Below, piece by piece: positions 32,448 through 41,883 of a stretch of 64,000 bases of DNA. Origin of the DNA: Hericium rajendrae (lineage: Eukaryota > Basidiomycota > Agaricomycetes > Russulales > Hericiaceae); the NCBI GenBank assembly GCA_033439255.1, contig CM065887.1, positions 2,046,001-2,110,000 on the forward strand, written 5' to 3'. The translations under genes were made by a program, and so were the position numbers. The notes under the pieces were generated by a model. The model searched no databases. It saw only the letters and a program-made list of their open reading frames with translations, and was not told the origin of the DNA. Position 1 is the stretch's first letter. Each line of letters begins with the position of its first letter.

Positions 32448-34949
32448 ATGGGCAAGAAGCGTACCGCCACTCGCCGAGCAGCAGCAGCAGCAACTACCGC
32501 GAGCGCCGTGCCCCCACCACCAATCCGAGCAGCATCTGATGACGACACTGTCGTATCAGAGCACCCAGAGCTACGCACTGCGCTAACGCAGCGCCCGCAC
32601 GACGCCCATGCAGCAAACATGTGCCCCGTGCCCCGCGTTTCGTCTCTCGCCCCCCCGACCTCATCTCTCGTATCACACGCGACCACCGAGACCACCCAGG
32701 GCATCTGCGCAGCCCCAGCCGATGCTGCACGTCCGCACGCAGTCGCGACCGAGCCCAAACAAAGCCCAGCCACCACCATAATGGACCGGCGTGAACCGCG
32801 CAGTCAAACTGCGTACCACACACCACGCAACACGTCTCCCGTCTCGCACACGCACATAGCGAGTCCGAACGACGTACTAGCGCCGACGTGCACATTGGCA
32901 GACGGAAACGAGATGGAGCACGAGGTTGGGGCCCGCAGAGAGGGCTTGGATGGCGCGCACGGTGAGTACACGCCCCGCGCACTCCGCGGCACCAGCTCGG
33001 TGCAGTGCACACACCCCACGGCCCCTACCGCCTCTCCCGCACCGCCCATCCGAACGGCAACCCCGCACGATGTGCTCGCGCATCCCAGCAGCACCGCGCA
33101 TCCCTACACCACCGAGAACGAGTCAGGACGGCTGGTTGGAGCCCGCGAGGAAGACCCGCACGACTCGTCCGCACGCCCCACATACCTCGCGCATCACGCA
33201 CCCCCCGCCGCCTCTAACGATGTCCCCGTACCTGCGCGTAGCGTCACAAGACCGCCGACGCCCGGATTCGAACCGGGAGAGCCCCACATGGCCGCCGCGA
33301 ACGAACCGTGCGAAGAGCCCGCACCCCCGCACGCCGAGCAAGACCTCGTCGATCGCGCATATCACGACGACATGGTGGCAATCACGATCCGGAAGGGCTT
33401 CGAGGCGGGGGTAAAGGAAGGGCGGAATACGGGTTTTCGCGAAGGATTGGAGGCAGGCGCTAGGCCAAGACAGGGTCGCGAGGAGGGCAGGGAGGAGAAG
33501 ACCGCGAGGAATGGCGTCGAGGTGAGCACCCCTGACGGCGTTCACGTGGTCGACACTCCCCCACACCCCACGATCCCGACCGACTCACCGAGAACCGTGA
33601 CGTGCGACGCGCAACGTGCGAGCAACCCCGCACCACTTGCCACGTCGATTGCGGAAATCGACACCGATCTCCTTGCGTGCGTACACAAAGAGGCGGAATA
33701 TGGGATCTGGGAGGAAGGTCTTGAAGCGGGGATGACAATGGGGAGGAAAGAAGGCCGCGAAGCTGGATATAGCGAGGGGTTAGAGGCGGGGAGGAAGATG
33801 GGCGTAATGGAGGGCCGAGACCACGGATTCGCTGAAGGGAAGGCCGCAGGGATACAGGCAGGGTGCGTGCTCGAACGCGTCGAGGTATGTCACATCGTGC
33901 GGCCCTCTGTTCATGTCCAGACCGACAACCGGCCCACCCGCACGTACGTCAATGCCGCTGTCCGGACCTCTGAGTCCCTACCGACCCCACGCATCGAGGC
34001 TGCCATACAGACATTACCACTCTACGTGGCTGCCATGCCGCTCATCGAGGATCCCGACCCCGCCTTGCTCGATCCCACGCACCTGAAAGAGATTGTGGTG
34101 ACGGCGCTGTCTGATGGCCATGCCGCGGGCTTGAAGGAAGGCTGGCATGTGGGTCTGCAAGAAGGGACTGCCACAGGGAGGAAAATGGGCATGATCGAAG
34201 GCCGCGAGCGCGGATTTGACGAGGGGAAGTCCGCGGGCGTGAAGATCGGGCGCGACCTCGAATGCGCAGCGGTACGTCGCATCGTGTGCTGCTCCGTCCA
34301 CATCCAGACCGACACACTACTCGGTAATGTCCGTACTCTTGCCGACTCCGCAACTCGACTGGGCGAACGGCGCCACCCTATCTGTATCGACTCACCCGCA
34401 CAAACCAAGCCATCCATCCACATTGAGTCCGCCGCACAGAAGGTACCCAAGACGGACCCCATCCCCACTGTGCTCTCACCCGCCCCGTTCTCCTGGGCAG
34501 ATGATGCGGACTCTCTTCCACTTATTCCAGTCCTGCCCCTATATTCTACGCCAGCCCGTGACTTCTCTGATTTGCGGTCCAGCTTGGTGTCCCAGCCATT
34601 CGGATCTATACAACGGCGAGTTCGACGTTCTCAACGACACACCAATCAAGCACTGCAGTTCCGTCGATACCGGTCACCACCATCTGCATCTTCATCTTGG
34701 CGCTCATCAATCCAACCTGCACATCCCATCCATCCAGTGCAGTGTCGTGCTTCTGACCTCGAGTGGGCAACAGACCCTCGTCTTTCGGAGCTGTCTCGTG
34801 TCCTGCAGGGCCTTGGCTGGGTTCACTCCTCATTTTCATCGGGTCAGGTTTTGGAGGCAACGCGGACGTTGCCATGTCGGAGGGGGGCACATGGAGTGGG
34901 GAGACTAGGTCTCCCACCCTCCAGAGGTTGGGTCAGCAGCGGTGTGTAG
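32448..34949 (+). CDS. 834-aa protein with glycine-spaced (GX3) repeats, in the pol-less LTR element
   Basis: Start at MGKKRTATRRAAA (32448), the first ATG with a convincing protein-like context after the leader; the frame ends inside the 3' LTR at 34949. The N-terminal half is Pro/Thr/His-rich and low in complexity. From about 33370 there are three blocks of the type EGLEAGxxxGRxEGRExG (33370-33500, 33690-33860, 34080-34255). Blocks 2 and 3 are each followed by an IV-x-x-SVH-x-QTD motif, so they look like an internal duplication of about 370 bp. The G-x-x-x-G spacing recalls the deca-GX3 motif of Yae1-type proteins; I have no other match. It might act as a gag-like or RNA-binding protein, but that is a guess. 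Base composition is GC-rich compared with its surroundings. Confidence 0.75.
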   Translation: MGKKRTATRRAAAAATTASAVPPPPIRAASDDDTVVSEHPELRTALTQRPHDAHAANMCPVPRVSSLAPPTSSLVSHATTETTQGICAAPADAARPHAVATEPKQSPATTIMDRREPRSQTAYHTPRNTSPVSHTHIASPNDVLAPTCTLADGNEMEHEVGARREGLDGAHGEYTPRALRGTSSVQCTHPTAPTASPAPPIRTATPHDVLAHPSSTAHPYTTENESGRLVGAREEDPHDSSARPTYLAHHAPPAASNDVPVPARSVTRPPTPGFEPGEPHMAAANEPCEEPAPPHAEQDLVDRAYHDDMVAITIRKGFEAGVKEGRNTGFREGLEAGARPRQGREEGREEKTARNGVEVSTPDGVHVVDTPPHPTIPTDSPRTVTCDAQRASNPAPLATSIAEIDTDLLACVHKEAEYGIWEEGLEAGMTMGRKEGREAGYSEGLEAGRKMGVMEGRDHGFAEGKAAGIQAGCVLERVEVCHIVRPSVHVQTDNRPTRTYVNAAVRTSESLPTPRIEAAIQTLPLYVAAMPLIEDPDPALLDPTHLKEIVVTALSDGHAAGLKEGWHVGLQEGTATGRKMGMIEGRERGFDEGKSAGVKIGRDLECAAVRRIVCCSVHIQTDTLLGNVRTLADSATRLGERRHPICIDSPAQTKPSIHIESAAQKVPKTDPIPTVLSPAPFSWADDADSLPLIPVLPLYSTPARDFSDLRSSLVSQPFGSIQRRVRRSQRHTNQALQFRRYRSPPSASSSWRSSIQPAHPIHPVQCRASDLEWATDPRLSELSRVLQGLGWVHSSFSSGQVLEATRTLPCRRGAHGVGRLGLPPSRGWVSSGV

Positions 34950-35063
34950 CCGAGGGCTTAGTCAGCATAGCCCATGTCTGTAGCATGTCACAGTAGCCAG
35001 CATCATTACAGCATTCATCTGCATTCCTTCGGGGCATAGCTAGAGTCCCCTGGGCCCATTCCA
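34892..35063 (+). repeat. 3' LTR of the pol-less element
   Basis: 172 bp, identical to the 5' copy as far as I can read. Confidence 0.9.
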
Positions 35064-35264
35064 TCGGACAGAGGGATAAATGGATAGCAAATACCATTGT
35101 TTCTACCCTGCCACTAGGAAGTCGTGGTGTTCTGAGAATAAGCGGTGGTGCCGCTGTGACTTGACACCAGACTAGCGCCTAGAGCCTGAGTTTCCTTTGC
35201 TTCCACTTCATCGTCCTTGCGCGATAGGGGTGTGCTTCCGTTTCCTTGTTTCTCTTCTACTCAA

Positions 35265-35692
35265 ATGTCGAAGATTATTTCCACTACTTCTAGGTATGTT
35301 CAATTCATGCTAGGTTCCCATTCTTTGAGCTCACCGTCTCCGGGCAGGTGCCAGCACCCTCACAAACAGCTAAGATTAGACTATCAGAAAGAGTACGACT
35401 TTGTACACAACATAGGTCGGCGCAAGGTTAGCAAGATGAAGAAAGAGGCTGTTGTATTGAGACGAAAGGCCGTCTGGTCAAACCCCGAGAGGTATCTGTT
35501 GGTCGTACCCATTCCAGAGCAACACTAATGTGTTTATGATTAAGTGCGTACCTCACTGAGATTGTCTACAAGACTGCCATTCGCGACCCTCGCCGCACGG
35601 AGGCCCTTGCAGCCGAAGAGGGTGATTACGATTCCTTAGAATCGTTTACTCTATACCGCCTTTTCATAGTGAAAACGACACCAAAACGATGA
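35265..35692 (+). CDS. Small spliced basic/acidic protein of the giant element (about 105 aa)
   Basis: Unrecognised. Three exons: 35265-35293 (MSKIISTTS), after an intron CQHPHKQLRLDYQKEYDF then VHNIGRRKVSKMKKEAVVLR to SNPE, then AYLTEIVYKTAIRDPRRTEA to FIVKTTPKR with TGA at 35690-35692. Reading phase is kept at both GT-AG junctions, which is the main support. The middle is strongly basic (RRKVSKMKKE, LRRKAVW), the end acidic (LAAEEGDYD), and a short basic tail follows. A CT-rich leader (CGTTTCCTTGTTTCTCTTCT) precedes the ATG. No known domain. It lies 200 bp downstream of the pol-less LTR element. Confidence 0.6.
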
Positions 35693-35754
35693 CTATGCCC
35701 ATTAGGCAGTTGGCTTATATAATCACATATCTTCAATCTAATGAGTTTGCAGGT

Positions 35755-36310
35755 TCAACTCCAGCTCTAGCCAAACTTTGTTGATTTAATGTAACTTGAT
35801 CAGTTCTCAACCAATTCACCTGTTCTCAAATGCATCTGGATCTGCTCATTTATTGCTTTCTGACAGTATTTTTTGCATCCTGATCTGTGCAGAACTCATA
35901 GAATGCAATGAATTTCTACATTTTCCCTTTATGACACTTGAACTTGAGCTAACTCAGTCCATTCTTCACCGATTTACTCATTCTCAAATGTGTCTAAATC
36001 TACTCACTTATAGCTTTGCTACCATACTTCATGCATCCAAATCGGTTAAGAACTCACAGAATGCAAAGTGTTTCTTTTTTTCCTCTTCTAAAATGCTTGA
36101 ACCCTAGCTAACTAGGCCAATTCTCAACCAATTTACTCATTCTAAAATGCATCAGAATCTACTTATTGATAGCTTTCTGACGGTACCTTAGGCATTAGGA
36201 TCGGTGCAAAAGTCGCAGAATGCGAATTGTTTCTGCATTTTCCCCCTAGAATGCTTGAACTCCAGCTAACTTAATCAGTACTCAACCGATTCACTTGTTC
36301 TCAATTGCAT
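35755..36310. repeat. Tandem repeat of about 155-180 bp, 3+ diverged units
   Basis: Units begin near 35755, 35938, 36093 and 36253 with CTTGAACTCCAGCTAACT-like sequence, followed by TCTCAACCAATTCAC and TTGCATCCTGATCGGTGCA-like segments. AT-rich, no coding sense. Confidence 0.8.
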
Positions 36311-37575
36311 CCAAATATACCAGAAAGCTGGTCTCTAACATAATTTACTGCTTATAGAAAGATACAGCCACTAAAATGATACACAGCAAACAAATGTACA
36401 TACTGTTTATTGATAAAATGAGCAAAAAATGCAATTTATCGGTAGCAGTGGGTCCTGAGACTCGGTCATGTGATCTTACAAGACCTTGTGCGGCCGAACA
36501 AGGTCTTAGCGCCTGCTTACATAAGCATAAGTCGGTTAGAGAGCCAATACACTGTATACAGTGATTGCTTTATAGCTCTGCAACAAAGCAATCAATCGAC
36601 AAACGGTAAATTGTGTTCATATATCTTGATTACATCTTTCCAACCCAATTTAGAATACGAAAATCGGATCACTGTAAGCAGAGATATTCTTCGATTTATA
36701 TGCTATATTAGCAAAACAGTATTGTCTCCTATCTCAACAACCAATGGTGCTATGATGTTGTACACTGTATTGTTAGAAAGCTATTGTAAATCTGAGTTCA
36801 ACAAGCCCTCATACATCATGATTGATGCAGTATCAGCAGAGCTATAAAGCAAACAGTCTGCCACATCATCATAGACATATAGTCCAATTTTGTTGTTTGT
36901 GGCACTATTCTAGAGCTATTGTAAATCTGATTCTAACAAGCTTTAACTCATTCTGATTGATGTGGTATTGAGAGCTCTATGGCCTGATCTCTATGCCACA
37001 TCATCAGCAGAAAGTTGGTGATGGCCCCACACCATCATTGGACACCTCAGCCACAACTCGCTGCAGATGGGGACTGGGCGTGTCCAAGCCTTGTAGTTAG
37101 TGTGCACTACTGGTAGTGTCACACTGACTTCAAAGCTATCTGAAGAAAAGAAGAGAGAGCAGAGAGCGCAACATCAACTACTGCTGACATAAGCTAAGCA
37201 CAGCCACCAGACCTTGTGCGGCCGAACAAGGTCTGCTATTGATCATGTGATTGGCCATTAGCTTTGTTCAACAATACAATGTTTGACATTGATCATATAT
37301 TCAATCTTGAATCTTGTTTGATTAGACATACAACTAGACTACTATTATAATTGTAGATATTACAAGTATTTATAATATAAGCATATATAATAGTGTATAT
37401 CATATATCGAGCTGAGTATAATAAGATATGACAAGTGTGTACTGTATTACATACCAGATTATATATATAATAAGGTACTAAGATATATAACATAGCAAAA
37501 AATATAGAGTTATCAGAGGTAGGAGCTGAACTACTCATGATTAGATTAGATTAAATAGTGTTTTTTTATATGCTT
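36311..37575. other. AT-rich spacer with a twice-repeated hairpin
   Basis: No gene seen. A 26-bp hairpin sequence (arms AGACCTTGT and ACAAGGTCT around GCGGCCGA) occurs in identical form at 36481-36506 and 37209-37234. Repeated AGAAAGCTATTGTAAATCTGA-like segments lie at about 36775 and 36913. The rest is AT-rich. Confidence 0.55.
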
Positions 37576-39122
37576 TAGGGTTCGACACAAGTCAGAGTCA
37601 CCTGTAGGTCAACACGGGTATACCCATAAAATTGACCTGCAGGTATCTAACTTGTAGATCTAGATCACCTGGTGGCTGAGACCTGTACAAATCCAGATCA
37701 AGGTTGTGCTCAAACCCATTGATCTGTGAGTGACCTGTGGGTAACCTGCTATCCAAACTTTATTTTGGTTAACATATTATATTGCAAAGTTCAAATCTAT
37801 ATGTCATGATCCCTAACTAACTACATACTATATGTCATCTGCCAACACTAACTTATAGCTCCAATCACATATGCACATTATCACTATATCTTGTCATACC
37901 CATGAAGTGTATAAAGTCTACAAGCAAGGCATGGATTCAAAAGGCTGCATGTGACATACTTGTAGTATCGACATGGGCATGTGCATGTCGGTGGGGCAGC
38001 TTTAAGTATGTGTGTGCACATGGGCTGGCACATGTGCAAGGGGAGCATATGTGGGTGCTGGTGTACTGGCATAGCTGTGGGCATGCACACACAAATGACA
38101 TCACCAGCTTGGATGGAAATTGGGAATGAGACCGGGGAGGGTGCATTTTGATTGTTGAATAGCACTAATGGCATATAAAACTTGCCTCACATTGGGCTTC
38201 TGTCAGACGAATGATATGACAGCATGCATGGTGGCATGTGTGATGTCTATGGGCATGAATGCACACATGTAGTTTGAGCAATGGACTATGAGATGGTGGA
38301 GGCATGTAGTCAAAAATGTGTATGCTGGCAGGGCATGTATTGGTAGATGCACACTGTCTCAGACATGCAAGGATATGCAAAGCTGTTTGTAGACAACTGC
38401 GCATTGTTGAGGCATGCTAGGCACTGCTCGGATGATCAGCAAAAAAATGTCAAGCCTTGCTGTTGTAGCAACAATGCTGTAGCAACAAGACCTGACAGGC
38501 ATTGTGGGCCTTGCAGTTGCAGCGCTAGACTGGCACTGTGCATGCTCTTACTGTTGTGAGTGGGAATTAAATCTCTGGTACACATGAGTACTGGTTGTCG
38601 AAGATGGGTAAGGGCCGGTTGGCTGGTTGACCTGTTGATGAGGACGATGGAAGAAGCACAGATGGTACACGAAATATGGTGGATGATGTCAAAAAATGGT
38701 GGGATGTCATGAAACCCATCAAACATCATGAAACCTGTGGAAGAACAGTGAAAAATGAGAGCCTTGCCTGTTATCGAGTGAGACTCCTGAGATCAGTACA
38801 GTACAATGAAATAAAAGGCTTTTGAACTCACTTAGAAGCCTCTCGAATCTCCATAACACCCATCCTGCCATTGAATTGAGGAGATATGGTAAAAAGAGGA
38901 GGATTAAGATGAAGAAACAAAGAGAAGGGCATCATAAAAGTGAGACACAACTTTCAGACCAACTGACTTGCAAGTGACCTGTGATGTCACAGATACCTGA
39001 CCTGCAGCTCCAGATCACCCAGTGGTGCAAATCTGCATGGATCCAGGTCAGCACCTTGGACAGATAGAATACCTGCGAGTTCAAATCTAGGTCACCCACG
39101 AGTGCACTTGTGTTGAACCCTA
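37576..39122. mobile_element. Non-autonomous hAT-type element W, 1,547 bp
   Basis: Termini TAGGGTTCGACACAAGT (left) and ACTTGTGTTGAACCCTA (right). The 8-bp flanks are ATATGCTT (37568-37575) and ATATACTT (39123-39130), a duplication with one transition. Subterminal regions are rich in GACCTG(C/T)AGGT motifs in opposite orientations. The middle is a TGCATG/GTGCA-rich tract (about 37930-38400) without a credible protein. No transposase. Confidence 0.85.
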
Positions 39123-39410
39123 ATATACTTAAAGTGATGTTTGCACAATTGATGCTCTCAGGCATTTGTATAAGTTTTTTGTTACTCTAAACCTTCATGC
39201 TAATCGACAGGCAATTTTACCAGAAAGTAGTTGCCATATTTGGTCACTAATTTCTGCCAGTATACAAAATATGGTTTGAAGGTAAGAATTCAATTTTTAT
39301 AGTATTTTATGCATGTAAAATAGAAAAATACTGACTAGATTATACATTGAAGAGATATAAGCTCTATTAAAAAAAAAAACTGGTATGATTTATGTTATTT
39401 TTTGTAAAAC
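39123..39410. other. AT-rich spacer, nothing recognised
   Basis: Between elements W and V. No gene or clear repeat. Confidence 0.5.
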
Positions 39411-39988
39411 ATCAGGAAGGTTGACAACTTTCTGATTGACCTGACAATTTCTAACCCTACTGATAGCTCCTGATTGACCTGATCTACCTGAAAGCAATCT
39501 TAACAGGCAAATATCTGATCAAACTTTTACATTTAAGTAAAGACATTCATTGTCAGATATATAAGTTTGTAATCTCTAACTAATAGATATAACAAAATCT
39601 CTGATATCTGAAATTTTCTAAATCTGAGAGTGTCTGATCTGAGATTTTTTTTCAAATCTGGAGGTCAAATATCTGAAAATTATCTGCAACTGTCTGAGAG
39701 CATCTGATGGTATCTGACACTGTCTGATCCATCTGACTGATATTTGACCTCCAGATTTGAAATCAGACACTCTCAGATTTTCAAAAATTTCAGATATCAA
39801 AGATTTTGATATATCTATTAGTTAGAGATTAAAAACTTATATATCTGACAATAAATGTCTTTTCTTGAATGTAAAAGTCTGATCAGATATTTGCTTCTCA
39901 AGAACTTTCAGGTGGATCAGGTCAATCAGAAGCTGTCAGTAGGGTTAGAAATTGTCAGGTCAATCAGAAAGTTGTCAACCTTCCTGAT
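39411..39988. mobile_element. Foldback element V, 578 bp
   Basis: Almost entirely an inverted repeat. The left arm from ATCAGGAAGGTTGACAACTT pairs with the right arm ending AAGTTGTCAACCTTCCTGAT, each arm about 280 bp and meeting in a short TCTGA-rich centre near 39700. No target duplication that I could settle. Confidence 0.8.
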
Positions 39989-40222
39989 GAAGTCAGAAAA
40001 AAATTCAAATATAGAAATTAAATTCTGTCTTTGGTGCTAGCAGCAATGTATACAAATCAATAGAAGGTGCACAGGCTAACAGAAAATGTATGAGGTAGTA
40101 GAAGCATACATAAGTTTGTTGTGATGCTCATAGGTTGATACATGTGTAAGCTAATCAACAAAAGTATGCATAAGTCAAAAAATGTGAGCCAAGAGTGCAT
40201 ATATGAGTTGGTGTAGTGTGTA

Positions 40223-41385
40223 TCATCTGAAAAATTGAAATTTCATATAGCCCAGTATTGATTTATATGTTTTATCATAGCACTATAAGGTCTATCACTA
40301 TTTATGCCACCACAGTTCTCAACTATGTAAGACTATGAGGCCTATCATAGCTATCATAACAGTAGTTGGACACTATATAGTGCTACATGTTTCTGAAAGA
40401 TAGCTGTAGTTGTTGTACAAATCATATAAATTCAAAGGCTTGCTCTGATCTATATGATCCCTACTATGATCCTTGCTATTAGTACTATCTCAGATCAATC
40501 AGATACAAGAGATATAAAGCCAAAATCAATTATATTTCATACAGCTACTAGTACAATCAAGTATATTACAAGTTCAAACAGTGCACACATGCACAATGGT
40601 ACACATCATGTACAGGTAGAGCTATGTGCAGGCATGTGTGCACTGGTAAGGCACAACAAAAGTACATATGTGCATAAGGCACTAGGTTCATGCACAAGGC
40701 ATGATAAGTGTTATAGCTGTGCAGGAGGTCCAGTGGCCATGCTCACCAATGTTAAACTGTAGTGGGCCTATATATAAGATGCAATGCGCAGTGAGGATGT
40801 GTGAGATATTGAGAGCCATGCATGAGGCATAGAGGGTGAGCATAAGGCATACAGGCCCATATGTAAGGCTGCTACTAGCTTGTACAGGAGATCAACAGGG
40901 TGTGGTGGCCATGCACAGGGTGCTGCAAGCATGTGCAGAGTGTCAAGATGCTGTGGGCCTGTACATGAAGTACAGTAAGCATCTATAGGATGGTGGCTTG
41001 TATGCAAGATGTAGTGTAGCATAATAAGCATGCATAAGGCACTAAGCCTATGCATGGCTTGGTATGTCTGTGTATGAGGCATGAGGCACAAGATACAGGC
41101 AGGTGACACACCTGCACATAGCAACACACAATGCATGTATATAGTTGTGCTGGCTGACATGCTCACATTCAGCTGTAGTCATCTCTAAGCTGTCACTGGC
41201 CCATCCACAAGGTACATCGAGATGTGGTAGACCAGCATAGGGTGTGACCAGTGAACATGAGGCATAGTGAGCTGGCATGAGGTGTAGCAGGCATGCATGA
41301 GGCACTGGCCCCAGCACAATGCTACATGCCAAGTATAAGACATGAGGTACAGGCCTGCATGTAAGATGTCAGTATACCTGTACAT
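40223..41385 (+). mobile_element. Element X, copy 3, partial
   Basis: The end TCATCTGAAAAAT at 40223, the following TATAGCCCAG...CTATCATAGC repeat, the ATTACAAGTTCAAACAGTGCA junction and the TGCA/CATGC-rich tract match copy 1 at 53084-54289 in inverse orientation. The promoter-like half of X is absent, so it is truncated near 41385. Confidence 0.65.
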
Positions 41386-41447
41386 GACCATACATGACGG
41401 TAATTTATATACCTTCATTGATGATAAAAAAAAGGAATCGTTTTGCC

Positions 41448-41883
41448 ATGCACAGCATTGGCCCTCTTCCACCAAGTTTATGGAAGGAGCTGACCACTCA
41501 TCGTTGGGAGTTGAAGCAGTCGGATCCTAAAGACTGGCAGGCTCTCTATACCAACGACATCCGCTCTCGAATCGACACCCTACATGCAGAGGCCATGCAA
41601 ATCTTCGCACACAGTGATATGTCCGAGGACGACCAACAGAAAATCCATTGCTACCATTGCCTCATTGCTGGTTGCCACCAAGAGATTGAATTTATGCGGC
41701 AGAGTGAGCATGCTTATCAGGCAGCCTCGGAAGATCATGCTCTTGTGTTCACTGGTCATCGGTAAGTCCCAACCTGTTCTGAATGATGTGCATGGTGCTT
41801 AGCTCCCCCGTAAGTGTCAATCTCGTGGCCTTCAAGTGGCTTTACGGCTTTTAAGAGAGTCAATCGGAGGAGGACTGCCTTGA
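41448..41883 (+). CDS. Small hypothetical protein upstream of the KDZ transposase
   Basis: Unrecognised. From MHSIGPLPPSLWKELTTHRW the frame runs as coding-like sequence (KDWQALYTNDIRSRIDTLHA, HCYHCLIAGCHQEIEFMRQS) to about 41761, where GTAAGT offers a splice donor. A short second exon would end between 41853 and 41883 depending on the acceptor. The HxxC-x-x-x-x-x-C-H spacing is not a zinc motif I can name. It lies 220 bp before the KDZ transposase on the same strand, inside the giant element. Confidence 0.5.

Larger units (their letters stand above)
31983..35063 (+). mobile_element. Pol-less LTR element (LARD/TRIM-like), whole, very young
   Basis: LTRs 31983-32154 and 34892-35063, 172 bp each and identical as read, starting TGGAGTGGG and ending CCCATTCCA. 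The flanks are TCGG on both sides (31979-31982 and 35064-35067). A tRNA-primer-like TGGTGATGAGAGTG starts two bases after the 5' LTR, and a purine run GGAGGGGGG (34879-34887) precedes the 3' LTR. It carries one long frame but no protease, reverse transcriptase, RNase H or integrase, so its movement would need enzymes from elsewhere. It looks whole. LTR identity implies a very recent insertion. The element lies between the viroplasmin-like gene and the next small gene of the giant element. Confidence 0.9.

Noticed and set aside
33261-33277. tRNA T-arm-like sequence CCCGGATTCGAACCGGG
   Set aside because: No matching acceptor, D or anticodon arms could be placed around it, and it lies in the long frame of the pol-less LTR element.
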